DNA of 64,000 nt from contig NZ_CP010892.1 of NCBI RefSeq assembly GCF_000931465.1, positions 6,657,388-6,721,387 of the forward strand. The letters run 5' to 3'. A program made the position numbers and the translations under genes. The notes under the pieces are model-generated. The model made no database searches and had not been told where the DNA came from. It saw only the letters and a program-made list of their open reading frames with translations. Below are positions 1 through 7,596 of this stretch, one piece after another. How positions within the stretch are numbered: the stretch's first letter is position 1; the number at the start of each line of letters is the position of its first letter. The stretch is from Pseudomonas sp. MRSN 12121. Its GTDB lineage: Bacteria > Pseudomonadota > Gammaproteobacteria > Pseudomonadales > Pseudomonadaceae.

Positions 1-2
1 AC

Positions 3-452
3 GATACCGACCGGGTCCTGCTGGAGTCGGCCAGCCAGGCGCGCCGCAGCTATGAACAAGGTATCTCGCTGAAACTCGGGCACCTGATCAGCGCGGTCGA
101 CGATGTGTTCGTCGCCCCGCTGCACCGCAGCCTGCCCAACTTCATCACCCGGCAGAATGTCGAGGCCGCCGGCCTGGAGCTGCGCCAGGACACCCCGGCC
201 TCGGCGCCGCTCAAGGGCAAGATCGTCTGCATCGAAAATGCCGACCCGGGCTACGACTGGGTCTTCACCCGCGGCATCGCCGGGCTGGTGACCCAATACG
301 GTGGGGCCAACTCGCACATGGCCATCCGCTGCGCCGAGTTCGGCATTCCGGCGGCCATCGGTTGCGGCGAACAGCTGTTCAACCGCATCCTGCGCAGCCC
401 GCGGATCGCCCTCAATTGCCGCGACAAGACCCTGAACCCGGTGCAGCCATGA
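3..452 (+). CDS. PEP-utilising kinase, C-terminal part (L-glutamine kinase-like)
   Basis: Only the last 149 codons lie in the window; the 5' end is outside. The segment contains the phosphohistidine swivelling domain of the PEP synthase/pyruvate phosphate dikinase superfamily, with the diagnostic GGANSHMAIRCAEFGIPAAIG-like signature at about 290-360. The histidine after GGANS is the expected phospho-carrier. The two following genes match the amidohydrolase and cytidylyltransferase of the Campylobacter capsular phosphoramidate pathway, where the PEP-synthase-like member is a glutamine kinase (Cj1418). I infer that this protein phosphorylates the amide of glutamine, but the ATP-grasp domain that would confirm the substrate is not visible. 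The stop overlaps the next start (ATGA), so the genes are translationally coupled. Confidence 0.75.
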   Translation, partial: DTDRVLLESASQARRSYEQGISLKLGHLISAVDDVFVAPLHRSLPNFITRQNVEAAGLELRQDTPASAPLKGKIVCIENADPGYDWVFTRGIAGLVTQYGGANSHMAIRCAEFGIPAAIGCGEQLFNRILRSPRIALNCRDKTLNPVQP

Positions 453-1081
453 AACGTCTCGGCATCAGCCTGAGGACCTGCAACCCCCAGGCCTACCACG
501 AACCGCGCGATGGCCTGGCCAGGGACTGGTATCGCTTTTTTGCCGAACTCGGCTGCGGCAACCAATGGCTGCTGCTGCCCAACCTCGGCGAGGACACCGT
601 GGCCTATGCCCGTGACCACGGCGTGCAAGGGGTGATTTTCAGCGGGGGCGACGACCTCGGCGGCGACCCGCTGCGCGACCAGAGCGAACAGGCCCTGCTG
701 GCCCATTGCGTGGCCGAGCGGTTGCCGGTACTGGGGGTCTGCCGCGGCCTGCAACTGATCCACCGCTTCTTTGGCGGTGACCTGGCCGATGCCGACCGCA
801 AGGTACACGTCGCACAGCGCCACCCCATCACCGTGCTGGCCGTCGACGAGTTGCCCTGGCTCCAGGGCCAGCCTGCCTCGCGCACGGTCAATTCCTTCCA
901 CGGCAAACAGCTGCTCGAACCGCTGCCCGGCGTTTTGCGGCGCTGGGCCGTAGATGCCAACGGCACCTGCGAAGCCCTGGTGCATACCCGCCTCAAGCTG
1001 GCCGGCATCATGTGGCACCCCGAACGCGAAGCGACACTGGGCGAAGCCGATCGACAACTGTGCCACTGGCTATTTGAGTGA
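449..1081 (+). CDS. Class I glutamine-amidotransferase-like hydrolase (gamma-glutamyl-CDP-amidate hydrolase-like)
   Basis: This is a 210-residue protein with the class I amidotransferase/gamma-glutamyl hydrolase fold. The nucleophile elbow is LGVCRGLQL (Cys near residue 95), followed by a SFHGKQL segment and a late MWHPERE motif that supplies the catalytic His and Glu. I chose ATG 449 because it overlaps the previous stop by 4 bp; longer forms would run inside the upstream gene. In the Campylobacter phosphoramidate pathway the homologous enzyme (Cj1417) removes glutamate from gamma-glutamyl-CDP-amidate to release cytidine diphosphoramidate. The same gene order here supports that role, but a generic gamma-glutamyl-GABA hydrolase annotation would also fit the motifs. 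Confidence 0.8.
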   Translation: MKRLGISLRTCNPQAYHEPRDGLARDWYRFFAELGCGNQWLLLPNLGEDTVAYARDHGVQGVIFSGGDDLGGDPLRDQSEQALLAHCVAERLPVLGVCRGLQLIHRFFGGDLADADRKVHVAQRHPITVLAVDELPWLQGQPASRTVNSFHGKQLLEPLPGVLRRWAVDANGTCEALVHTRLKLAGIMWHPEREATLGEADRQLCHWLFE

Positions 1082-1087
1082 CCCGAC

Positions 1088-1837
1088 ATGAAAGCTGTAA
1101 TCCTTGCCGCCGGCCGCGGCTCCCGCTTGCAAGACCTGACCGCCGAACAACCCAAGCCCCTGGCCCGCCTGGCCGGCAAGCCATTGCTGGAGTGGCAGTT
1201 GCAGGCCCTGGAAAGCGCCGGTGTCGACGCGGTGCACCTGGTCAGTGGCTATTGCCGTGAAGCCCTCGAAAGCTACGGCCACAGCCGCCTCTACAACGCC
1301 CACTGGGCCACCAGCAACATGGTGCGCAGCCTGCTGCGCGCCGACAGCCTGCTGTCCAGTGGGTCGACCCTGGTGTGCTATGGCGACATCGTCTATCGCC
1401 CGGACATCGTCCGCGACCTGATCGCCTCCCAGGCGCCCCTGAGCATTACCTACGACCTCGACTGGTGGGACCTGTGGTCGGCGCGCTTCGAGGATCCCCT
1501 CAGCGACGCCGAGACCTTTCGCCAACAGGCCGGGCAGTTGCTGGGCATTGGTGAAAAGGCTGCCCGCCGCGAGGAGATCGAAGGCCAGTACATGGGACTC
1601 CTGAAGTTCACCGCCGAAGGCTGGAGCCAGGTCAAGGCACTGCTGGCCGAAATGAGCGATGCGCAGATCGACAAGCTGGACATGACCAGCCTGCTGCGCG
1701 CCCTGCTCCAGGCCGGCACCGCCATTGCCGCCGTGGCCGTTCGTGGCGGCTGGGTGGAAGTCGACAATCCGTCGGACATTGCGTTGTACGAACAGCGCAT
1801 CGCCCAGCCGGGCTGGTCCCACGACTGGCGCGGCTGA
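1088..1837 (+). CDS. Sugar-nucleotidyltransferase-fold cytidylyltransferase (CTP:phosphoglutamine cytidylyltransferase-like)
   Basis: This 249-residue protein starts with the nucleotidyltransferase signature MKAVILAAGRGSRLQDLT and the following QPKPL motif. It has a metal-binding CYGDIVY segment near residue 100 and a C-terminal WVEVDNPSDIALYE stretch typical of phosphocholine/phosphoglutamine cytidylyltransferases. It lies 6 bp after the hydrolase gene. By analogy to Campylobacter Cj1416 it would transfer CMP from CTP to phosphoglutamine. A choline-phosphate cytidylyltransferase role is the main alternative. The gene that would use cytidine diphosphoramidate (a Cj1415-like kinase or a transferase) is not downstream; comM follows after 109 bp. 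Confidence 0.8.
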   Translation: MKAVILAAGRGSRLQDLTAEQPKPLARLAGKPLLEWQLQALESAGVDAVHLVSGYCREALESYGHSRLYNAHWATSNMVRSLLRADSLLSSGSTLVCYGDIVYRPDIVRDLIASQAPLSITYDLDWWDLWSARFEDPLSDAETFRQQAGQLLGIGEKAARREEIEGQYMGLLKFTAEGWSQVKALLAEMSDAQIDKLDMTSLLRALLQAGTAIAAVAVRGGWVEVDNPSDIALYEQRIAQPGWSHDWRG

Positions 1838-1946
1838 GCCGCCCGCCGCAACATCCTGAGTCCATTTACTGGCGCGACAAGCCCCCGCCCGGGGCTAGGC
1901 TTGCACAACCGCAGGATGCGGTTTCCCCAGCCTCAAGGAACGAGTC

Positions 1947-3020
1947 ATGTCTCTGGCCATCGTCCACAGCCGCGCCCAGAGCGGCGTGCAAGCGCCGGCC
2001 GTATCGGTCGAGGTCCACCTGGCCAACGGCCTGCCGGCGCTGACCCTGGTGGGCCTGCCCGAAGCGGCGGTCAAGGAAAGCAAGGACCGGGTACGCAGCG
2101 CCATTCTCAATGCCGGCTTCGACTTCCCGGCGCGGCGAATCACCCTCAACCTGGCCCCGGCCGACCTGCCCAAGGACGGCGGGCGCTTCGACCTGGCGAT
2201 CGCCCTGGGCATTCTCGCCGCCAGCGTGCAGGTGCCGACCCTGGCCCTGGAACAGGTCGAATGCCTGGGCGAACTGGCGTTGTCCGGCGCGGTGCGCCCG
2301 GTGCGCGGCGTGCTGCCGGCGGCCCTGGCCGCGCGCCAGGCCGGGCGCACGCTGATGGTGCCGCGTGCCAACGCCGAGGAAGCCTGCCTGGCGTCGGGGC
2401 TGAAGGTGATTGCCGTCGAGCATCTGCTCGAGGCGGCCGCGCATTTCAACGGCACCGTGCCGATCGCGCCCTACGCCTCGGACGGCCTGCTCCTGCAGGA
2501 CCGGCCCTACCCCGACCTGAGTGAAGTGCAGGGCCAACTGGCCGCCAAGCGTGCCTTGCTGGTGGCCGCCGCCGGTGCGCACAACCTGCTGTTCAGCGGC
2601 CCACCGGGCACCGGCAAGACCTTGCTGGCCAGCCGCCTGCCCGGCCTGTTGCCGCCGCTGGAGGAGCAAGAGGCCCTGGAAGTGGCCGCCATCCAGTCGG
2701 TCAGCAGCCACGCTCCCCTGAGCCACTGGCCGCAGCGTCCCTTCCGCCAGCCCCACCACTCGGCGTCGGGGCCGGCGCTGGTCGGGGGCGGCTCGAAACC
2801 GCAACCCGGGGAAATCACCCTCGCCCACCATGGCGTGCTGTTTCTCGATGAGCTGCCGGAGTTCGATCGCAAGGTATTGGAGGTGCTGCGCGAGCCGTTG
2901 GAATCGGGGCAGATCGTCATCGCCCGGGCCCGCGACCGGGTGCATTTCCCGGCGCGCTTTCAACTGGTGGCGGCTTTTGTAAGCGAAACTGCTGATCAGG
3001 GATTTAGAAGCCAATGCTAG
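1947..3020 (+). pseudogene. comM: comM (yifB) 5' part, Mg-chelatase-like AAA+ helicase, interrupted by island
   Basis: Residues 1-343 are normal ComM/YifB: an N-terminal Lon-protease-like fold, then an AAA+ module with Walker A GPPGTGKT (about 2599) and a Walker B region LFLDELPEF. Native sequence ends at ...FQLVAA (about 2975). The frame then runs 14 codons into island DNA and stops at 3018-3020. The missing 154 codons are at 41335-41799, so the joined protein would be 497 residues, the usual ComM length. ComM promotes branch migration during natural transformation and integrates homologous donor DNA. The break removes the zinc-finger-like and C-terminal part, so the product is probably inactive. 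Confidence 0.95.
2973..2989 (+). repeat. Left terminal inverted repeat of the island
   Basis: GCTTTTGTAAGCGAAAC, directly at the point where comM coding is lost. It matches the reverse complement of 41314-41329 (GCTTTTGTTAGCAAAC) with one substitution and one single-base gap. It is the likely recombinase binding site at this end. Confidence 0.8.
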
Positions 3021-3624
3021 CTTCCCGCTCGCATACTCGCGCCTGAGAAAAGACAGGTCAGTCGCGCTGTTATCGAAGTACTTTGGCCCAGTCACGTCGG
3101 ATCAGTGCTTCGCAGGATCGTATTCTGGCTGCGAAGTAGTGTTGCGAAACAATCCTCATGCTCCTCTACGTGGAGTAGGAGATGGTCACACCATCTGGAT
3201 CAAGCAGACCCTACCAGCCCCGGTCAACAGCACATGCCCCACAACCACATCATGAGCCGATACCAGGAACAGTAAACCTCACCATCACCATCACCATCAC
3301 CTGCCGCTACGCGAGCAAGTCGATAAGCGATACTTGGCATAGCGACAAAATGACCAGTCCAACATCACATCGTCATTGACCAACGACACACCGCGTCGTC
3401 AAGGCCGGACACGGAGGTACTGCTGTCGATCTCTTAGACTTGGAGCGCGATGCGCTGGCCCACGCTGTACCTGAGGGATGCTTGGCGGAGAACGGTTGGA
3501 AGGTGGGTCGCCGGGGTTCTTAGTCGATGCTATGAACAGTCGTCGAGTGTTCAAGAACGACTTCACCATGGCATTGGGCAAGGTTTTAGCGCAGCAAAAG
3601 ACTTAATTCTAATTCGGAGGAAGC
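3021..3624. other. Island left-end leader with degenerate coding fragments
   Basis: No convincing intact gene is visible. At 3281-3301 there is a short ACCATC tandem repeat. From about 3400 to 3606 two overlapping frames together look like one broken gene: the first encodes about 40 plausible residues (VDLLDLERDALAHAV... ending at TAG 3521), and the second, ATG 3478 to TAA 3606 (42 codons), continues with GFLVDAMNSRRVFKNDF-like sequence. A one-base slip near 3515 would join them. The product is not recognised. Confidence 0.35.
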
Positions 3625-3846
3625 ATGGGTATTTCGTACTACCTTGCATGTTTGGAGACGCGGCAATACGTCTGGGTAGGCAAGCTTGCCCCGCACGGGG
3701 TAGTGCCGGCGGCGGATGCCGACGGCTCCATCGCCATGTTCGCGCTGGAGAATCGGAACAAGCCGTTAATCGTCGTGAGCGAAAGCCATCCGATCCTCGA
3801 AGAGGGCGTAGAGTGGTCGCCGCCGATAACGCCGGGGCAACAATGA
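3625..3846 (+). CDS. Small hypothetical protein (73 aa)
   Basis: This 73-residue protein begins MGISYYLACLETRQYVWVGK. A strong ribosome-binding site (GGAGGA at about 3616-3621) sits five bases before ATG. There is no signal peptide or membrane segment; the sequence is mixed alpha/beta in character with no motif I recognise. Its stop overlaps the start of the following broken gene (ATGA at 3843), so the two were probably one operon. It is likely a cargo gene of an integrative element; its role is unknown. Confidence 0.6.
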   Translation: MGISYYLACLETRQYVWVGKLAPHGVVPAADADGSIAMFALENRNKPLIVVSESHPILEEGVEWSPPITPGQQ

Positions 3847-4099
3847 CCAATTCACGCCAATCGAATCTCCAGACACTCGCCGCGCTACCTGTGATAGCGC
3901 ACATCATCGATGGGCAGCTTGAAGCCCTGAAGAGCAGTACATCGCTCTCCAGCAAACACAAGACCAGCCCGGTTCGATGGATGACAGGACAGTTGAGCAT
4001 GTGCTGAAAGGGGAAAACATGGGGCGCCGACAGCACTATTCTGCGGGGCCCCTCGCTTGCTTTTGGATAACACCAAACACTGCCACCGAGATACCTTAA
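3843..4099 (+). pseudogene. Frameshifted small gene, unknown function
   Basis: ATG 3843 opens a frame (MTNSRQSNLQTLAALPVIAH...) that reads sensibly to about 3930. It then degenerates into Ser/Lys-rich sequence and stops at 4007. The neighbouring frame from about 3932 reads EQYIALQQTQDQPGSMDDRT and runs to TAA 4097-4099. The two halves join naturally across a single-base slip at about 3930, giving a roughly 85-residue helical protein coupled to the upstream small gene. I do not recognise the family. A sequencing error would have the same appearance. Confidence 0.5.
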
Positions 4100-4109
4100 G
4101 ACGCGGAGG

Positions 4110-4367
4110 CTAGGCGCTGGCACTTACCCGCCGAACCTGGATAGCATGGCCAACGCTCACCTTGCGGCGGGGCTTGGCGTTGCCCACGACAATCGCGGAT
4201 CCGTCGGCTTTGGTTTCAACGAGGTAGCTGCCCTGCACCTTCATGACGGTATGCCCGGCTGCGAGCGCTCGCAGATAGGCCGCGCGAGTCGCATCTGCGG
4301 CGACTGCTGGAATCTCGTCTTCAAGATTCCGAATCTCGCGTTCGGTAAGGCGCTTTTTTCTTGGCAT
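4110..4367 (-). CDS. Small basic hypothetical protein (85 aa)
   Basis: The protein starts MPRKKRLTEREIRNLEDEIP and has a charged helical N-terminus followed by a beta-rich C-terminal half (VMKVQGSYLVETKADGSAIVVG, then KPRRKVSVGHAIQVRR). A GGGAGA Shine-Dalgarno lies just upstream of ATG 4367. Nothing in it suggests a membrane or secreted protein; the basic character suggests nucleic-acid contact. It is transcribed away from the small genes on its left. No specific family is recognised. Confidence 0.6.
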   Translation of the reverse strand: MPRKKRLTEREIRNLEDEIPAVAADATRAAYLRALAAGHTVMKVQGSYLVETKADGSAIVVGNAKPRRKVSVGHAIQVRRVSASA

Positions 4368-5073
4368 ACGTTTCTCCCGAGAGGAAGCTGGGCGTATCGG
4401 TGCCGCTCTAGGGCAATGCTACCCGCCGCTCACCAGATTCCGGTAGAACCGACCATCACATCTTCATTCCACCAACAGCTCGAACGGTCAAGAATCGACT
4501 GGGTCCGAGAACAGCAACGCCACAAGGTATAGTGTTTGAGATATTCGGCGACATTGGCCAAGGTGTTCTCGCTGGAACTCATGAACTTCAGGGCATCGAA
4601 GGGAGCCACCTTTGAGCGCATGTTCATCGACCCACAGCCAAGATCGAGGCGAATGTTCATGGTTGTCTAGCAGGCTGATTCGCCAGCTCGTCAACTCTGT
4701 GCCCACCGGTTGCAGATCCAGCCATGGATCTGCTGCGCACGGGGCATTGACTCCCCATGCGAGCGTAACCTTGTTTAAGGTAGAGAACGATGTCCACTAT
4801 TTGCTACATCCGGCACGCGGCCTGTATGACCTGCTCGTGATCCAAGTACTGTTATCGGCTGAGTCGGATCTGGAGCGGCACTGAAAGGGAGGATGAGGTC
4901 GACCGGAATTTCATGAGCGCGCCGTAATAGCGACCTTGCCCTCCAGACCTGATGTGTGCAGGCAAACCATGTCACGGCATCGACGTGAGGTGTCCGCGGG
5001 TGGGACGGTTTCCGATCAACAGGCCCCACAGCTCATACAACCAGATACATCAAAAAAATTACGATGGGCAGGT
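4368..5073. other. Low-coding region with possible gene debris
   Basis: Several short frames occur but none has both a ribosome-binding site and protein-like composition throughout. The best is on the minus strand at 4430-4660 (76 codons, MNIRLDLGCGSMNMRSKVAP...). Its first 45 residues look protein-like before turning into Cys/Trp/Ser-rich noise, so it may be the 5' remnant of a lost gene. I see no RNA gene here. Confidence 0.4.
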
Positions 5074-5271
5074 CTACTCGGCTGGCTCACCAGGCGGGTG
5101 CTTAAGTTTCAAGGACAGCACACCCTCGACACGCTCAAGGATCAACTCATCCCCCACGATCCATCCCAGCCTATCCAGCAACTCGGAAGGCAGCTCGATG
5201 ATGGCCTCACCACTACCGTCTCCGGGGTCTTGGCAGACCACTCGCCAGCTGTTGAGGTCACCCATGGTCAT
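5074..5271 (-). CDS. AbrB/MazE-like swapped-hairpin DNA-binding protein
   Basis: This 65-residue protein has the AbrB/MazE-type core: a short N-terminal strand with a W-V-Q-D segment, then EAIIELPSELLDRLGWIVGD, then ELILERVEGVLSLKLK. That is the beta-alpha-beta pattern of a swapped-hairpin dimer. GAGGA precedes ATG 5271 at close spacing. AbrB-type proteins of this size are transcriptional regulators or antitoxins, but no adjacent toxin (PemK, PIN or similar) is visible, so an orphan regulator is as likely as an antitoxin. It is on the same strand as the two genes upstream, about 105 bp from them. Confidence 0.65.
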   Translation of the reverse strand: MTMGDLNSWRVVCQDPGDGSGEAIIELPSELLDRLGWIVGDELILERVEGVLSLKLKHPPGEPAE

Positions 5272-5376
5272 GTCCTCGTCACGTGATTACATCGCAGGCA
5301 ATCGAGCAGTGGTCCCGGCCAAGCCGCGTGAGTCCAAGCTGAGCCGGCCTGCTCTATGACTTACGGAATCGGCCGC

Positions 5377-5661
5377 TCATGAGTAGCGGTACTCTTGCGG
5401 CGAAAAGCGTCCCTGGGGACCAAACAACAGCGTGGCAGTGAACTTTTCCAAATAAGCCACCGCTTCCTCTGGTGCGTGCTGCGTGAAATACGCCCGTTGC
5501 GCTGCGGGCAGTATGGCGCGGTGCGCCAGACAGGCCTTCACCATTTCTGCCAGCACAGAACCGCGAACGTCGTAACGCGCATCCACAGTGTCTAGGACCG
5601 TGCGATAGCAGGAGTGGTAGGCCGATTGATGATCGACCTGCCGTTGGCCATCACGACTCAT
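5377..5661 (-). CDS. Hypothetical protein paired with DUF2384-like gene (94 aa)
   Basis: This is a 94-residue mostly helical protein (MSRDGQRQVDHQSAYHSCYR..., then AHRAILPAAQRAYFTQHAPEEAVAYLEKF). Its start overlaps the end of the upstream gene by 4 bp, indicating translational coupling. It has no RES, RelE, PIN or HipA signature, so I cannot call it a toxin from sequence. The pairing with a gene resembling the toxin-binding domain of Xre/MbcA antitoxins makes a two-component module possible. The function is otherwise unknown. Confidence 0.6.
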   Translation of the reverse strand: MSRDGQRQVDHQSAYHSCYRTVLDTVDARYDVRGSVLAEMVKACLAHRAILPAAQRAYFTQHAPEEAVAYLEKFTATLLFGPQGRFSPQEYRYS

Positions 5662-6059
5662 CCCTGACTTCCCGCCTGCCAGGAGGCCAGAAACTGCAGC
5701 ACTCGTTCAACCTGGCCCTGACTGACCAGTTGCTCCGCGGTCTGCTGTTCGAAGGTCGGTAAAGGCTCGAGGCGAAACCAAGTGATCGCCCGCTCGACGG
5801 CGACTCCGCTCTCGGCTACGGCCAAGATCACCCGCAGGACATCCGCGATAAAACGTTGTGTCGCTTCGGCATCGGATGCGCTGGCCGCATTTGGTTGGCT
5901 GCGACGATAGGCCGCGACCTGACCGGCAAACACGGCAGGGCTGAGGCCAAAGATCTCGGCATAGTGCTCAACCGAATAGGGCGCCCCGTTCGCGGGACAC
6001 AGACAGTCGATAAGCTCAGCGGCCGACAGCACCTCTGGCCGGAGTGCTCCCTGGTTCAT
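5658..6059 (-). CDS. DUF2384-like (Xre/MbcA/ParS C-terminal domain-like) protein
   Basis: This 133-residue protein has a C-terminal 50 residues (AITWFRLEPLPTFEQQTAEQ, then LVSQGQVERVLQFLASW) following the W-x-x-x-P-L-P-x-F-x-x-x-T-A-x-x-L pattern of the MbcA/ParS toxin-binding domain. The N-terminus (AAELIDCLCPANGAPYSVEH...AEIFGLSP) could be a helical DNA-contact region. A very good Shine-Dalgarno (AGGAGG) precedes ATG 6059. It is the first gene of a two-gene unit with the 94-residue protein. The family match is by eye and only moderately certain. Confidence 0.55.
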   Translation of the reverse strand: MNQGALRPEVLSAAELIDCLCPANGAPYSVEHYAEIFGLSPAVFAGQVAAYRRSQPNAASASDAEATQRFIADVLRVILAVAESGVAVERAITWFRLEPLPTFEQQTAEQLVSQGQVERVLQFLASWQAGSQG

Positions 6060-6244
6060 GGCTCATTCCTCCTGCCACGTCTCGCTCACAGCATGCCCGC
6101 AAACCTGCAAGGGGCAAAGCTCCCATTCGCTAGCCCGGGCCATTACGGTCTCCTTTTCCACGGAGTCGGCCAAAAGCTGCCGCTCGTATGCCCACTCTCG
6201 CCATGAGGGATAAATATTAACCCCTCAGGTCGCGACCAAATTTC

Positions 6245-7039
6245 CTAGCTCACCAATTCCTGAAGAAAGTCCGTGAGCGCCTTCTTGGGGTCATCCTCCT
6301 CCGAGACGATCATCTCAATTCCCCATTGACCCAATACTTCCCGTGCCACAGGGTTTGGTCGATTCATGAAGACGTAGGACTTCGGTCTGGCAGATGGCAG
6401 AACCGAGCGCCCCCACATTTCAGTCAAGCGATAAAACAGGAGTCGAATGTTGATATCCGAAATGCTGTATCCGATGAAGAGAACGGAATTTCCCAAGACG
6501 TCGTTGCTGAGCTTGATGTCCAGCGGAGAGTCATAATTCAATCGCTGAAAGTAACTGGTTTCATCAAGTACGATTGATGCCTCGTCATCGAAATCTCCAT
6601 GGAATTTCACAATCTGACGCCGACCCTCAGTAGCAGATACGAGGTCGGCAACGCTTGCAATCTTGTCGTATGGCACCTCGTACTTGTCGTGGGCCATTTC
6701 CAGCCATCGATCGTAGTTGGTAGTGTAGATCCGCGAGAATCGTCCAAGAGCAATCAAACGATGAATCTCGGATGCAGCGATATCTGTACTGGACTTGTGC
6801 CATTCGCGGTCCATCCAACTCCGAAGCGGCCCCAAACTACCTTTTTTCCTCTTGTAGTACTCCGCAAGCGCTAGCGGCGTTCCATAAGTGGAGAAGATCT
6901 TTGGGTCATAGCCCAAGTCCTGAGCAATGCGCGCGATTAGTTCACCCCAAGTAGGCAGGCTAAGATTGGCAGACACCCCAGCACCTACAAAAAGCATCAG
7001 CTTGCCGGTTTGATATGCACGTAGTAACTCAGCGTTCAT
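6245..7039 (-). CDS. komC: SIR2-like NADase effector, KomC-like
   Basis: This 264-residue protein shows the SIR2-like nucleotide-binding fold used by many abortive-infection NADases: FVGAGVS (residues 17-23), TTNYD (106-110), catalytic FHGD (146-149) and IGYSISDINI (189-198). It is the last gene of a three-gene operon with an adenosine deaminase and a HAM1-like protein, the composition reported for the Kongming defence system, in which the SIR2 protein destroys NAD+ when the complex is activated by dITP. I start at ATG 7039, which overlaps the upstream stop by 4 bp and has GGGGG seven bases before it. A TTG 15 bases further upstream is possible but less attractive. No membrane segment is present. 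Confidence 0.85.
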   Translation of the reverse strand: MNAELLRAYQTGKLMLFVGAGVSANLSLPTWGELIARIAQDLGYDPKIFSTYGTPLALAEYYKRKKGSLGPLRSWMDREWHKSSTDIAASEIHRLIALGRFSRIYTTNYDRWLEMAHDKYEVPYDKIASVADLVSATEGRRQIVKFHGDFDDEASIVLDETSYFQRLNYDSPLDIKLSNDVLGNSVLFIGYSISDINIRLLFYRLTEMWGRSVLPSARPKSYVFMNRPNPVAREVLGQWGIEMIVSEEDDPKKALTDFLQELVS

Positions 7040-7596
7040 CTTATGCCCCCACAAGTTTTGAGATATTCGGCGAACTGGTCGAGTGCTTTGCGGCGCATTG
7101 AGATAGCGTCCTTAGCCGATCCCATCTCAGCGAAAGTTTGGGTGTGCCCGTTCGGGACGAAAACACAGTCCCATTGAAAGTCCGTTGGACCGGCCGGTAC
7201 GAGTGGCACAGTTCCTTCGATGGAGCCTTCGAAAAGACGAATCTCGCGCCCATCACAATACCCGAGCACCGTCTTTGCGATTACTGCGGCATCTTTGAGA
7301 CCAGCTACAAGCTTAACGAATCGATCTGCCTCCAGCTTATCCCAGAAAATCTGGGTTAAACCTGCTGGAAGCCCATTGAGACCGCTCAAGTAGAGTCCTG
7401 TGTGCTCGACGAAAAGAGGACGACCTATAGCCTCGAATGCCTTGGTCAACTTGTCCCGCACCAAGCGGTCAACATCCTCGGTCTGCAGCTCTTCAATTTT
7501 GCGCGACACCGATACGACTTCTACCCCAACAGGGGCAAGAATTCGCTGCACCTCAGTGACCTTGTGCTGATTTCCGGACATGAATCGAATTTTCAA
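7036..7596 (-). CDS. komB: HAM1/RdgB-like non-canonical purine NTP binding protein, KomB-like
   Basis: This 186-residue protein has the HAM1/RdgB fold: a glycine-rich start FMSGNQHKVTEV (canonical TGNxxK), EHTGLYLSGLNGLPAG in the substrate region, and FAEMGSAKDAISMRRKAL near the end. True pyrophosphatases have a catalytic Asp in DDSGL and a SHR motif; here these are E64-H65-T66-G67 and S166-M167-R168. It may therefore bind deoxyinosine nucleotides without cleaving them, which fits a sensor. The start is TTG at 7596, overlapping the deaminase stop (TTGA). An internal ATG would remove the first strand. Housekeeping RdgB is the alternative but does not explain the operon. Confidence 0.85.
   Translation of the reverse strand: MKIRFMSGNQHKVTEVQRILAPVGVEVVSVSRKIEELQTEDVDRLVRDKLTKAFEAIGRPLFVEHTGLYLSGLNGLPAGLTQIFWDKLEADRFVKLVAGLKDAAVIAKTVLGYCDGREIRLFEGSIEGTVPLVPAGPTDFQWDCVFVPNGHTQTFAEMGSAKDAISMRRKALDQFAEYLKTCGGIR

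Noticed and set aside
1866..3095. 409-codon minus-strand frame opposite comM
   Set aside because: It spans the comM/island junction and is antisense to a conserved AAA+ gene. Its composition is typical of antisense shadows.
3281..3301. ACCATC tandem repeat, possible His-tag-like coding or vector sequence
   Set aside because: Only about 3.5 copies of a simple repeat inside a frame without other support. Nothing else in the region looks like vector.
4430..4660. 76-codon minus-strand frame as a real gene
   Set aside because: No ribosome-binding site, and the second half is Cys/Trp/Ser-rich noise. At most a remnant, so described within the spacer region.
4775..5029. 84-codon minus-strand frame
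   Set aside because: Composition is not protein-like (Pro/His/Arg-rich) and no start signal is visible.
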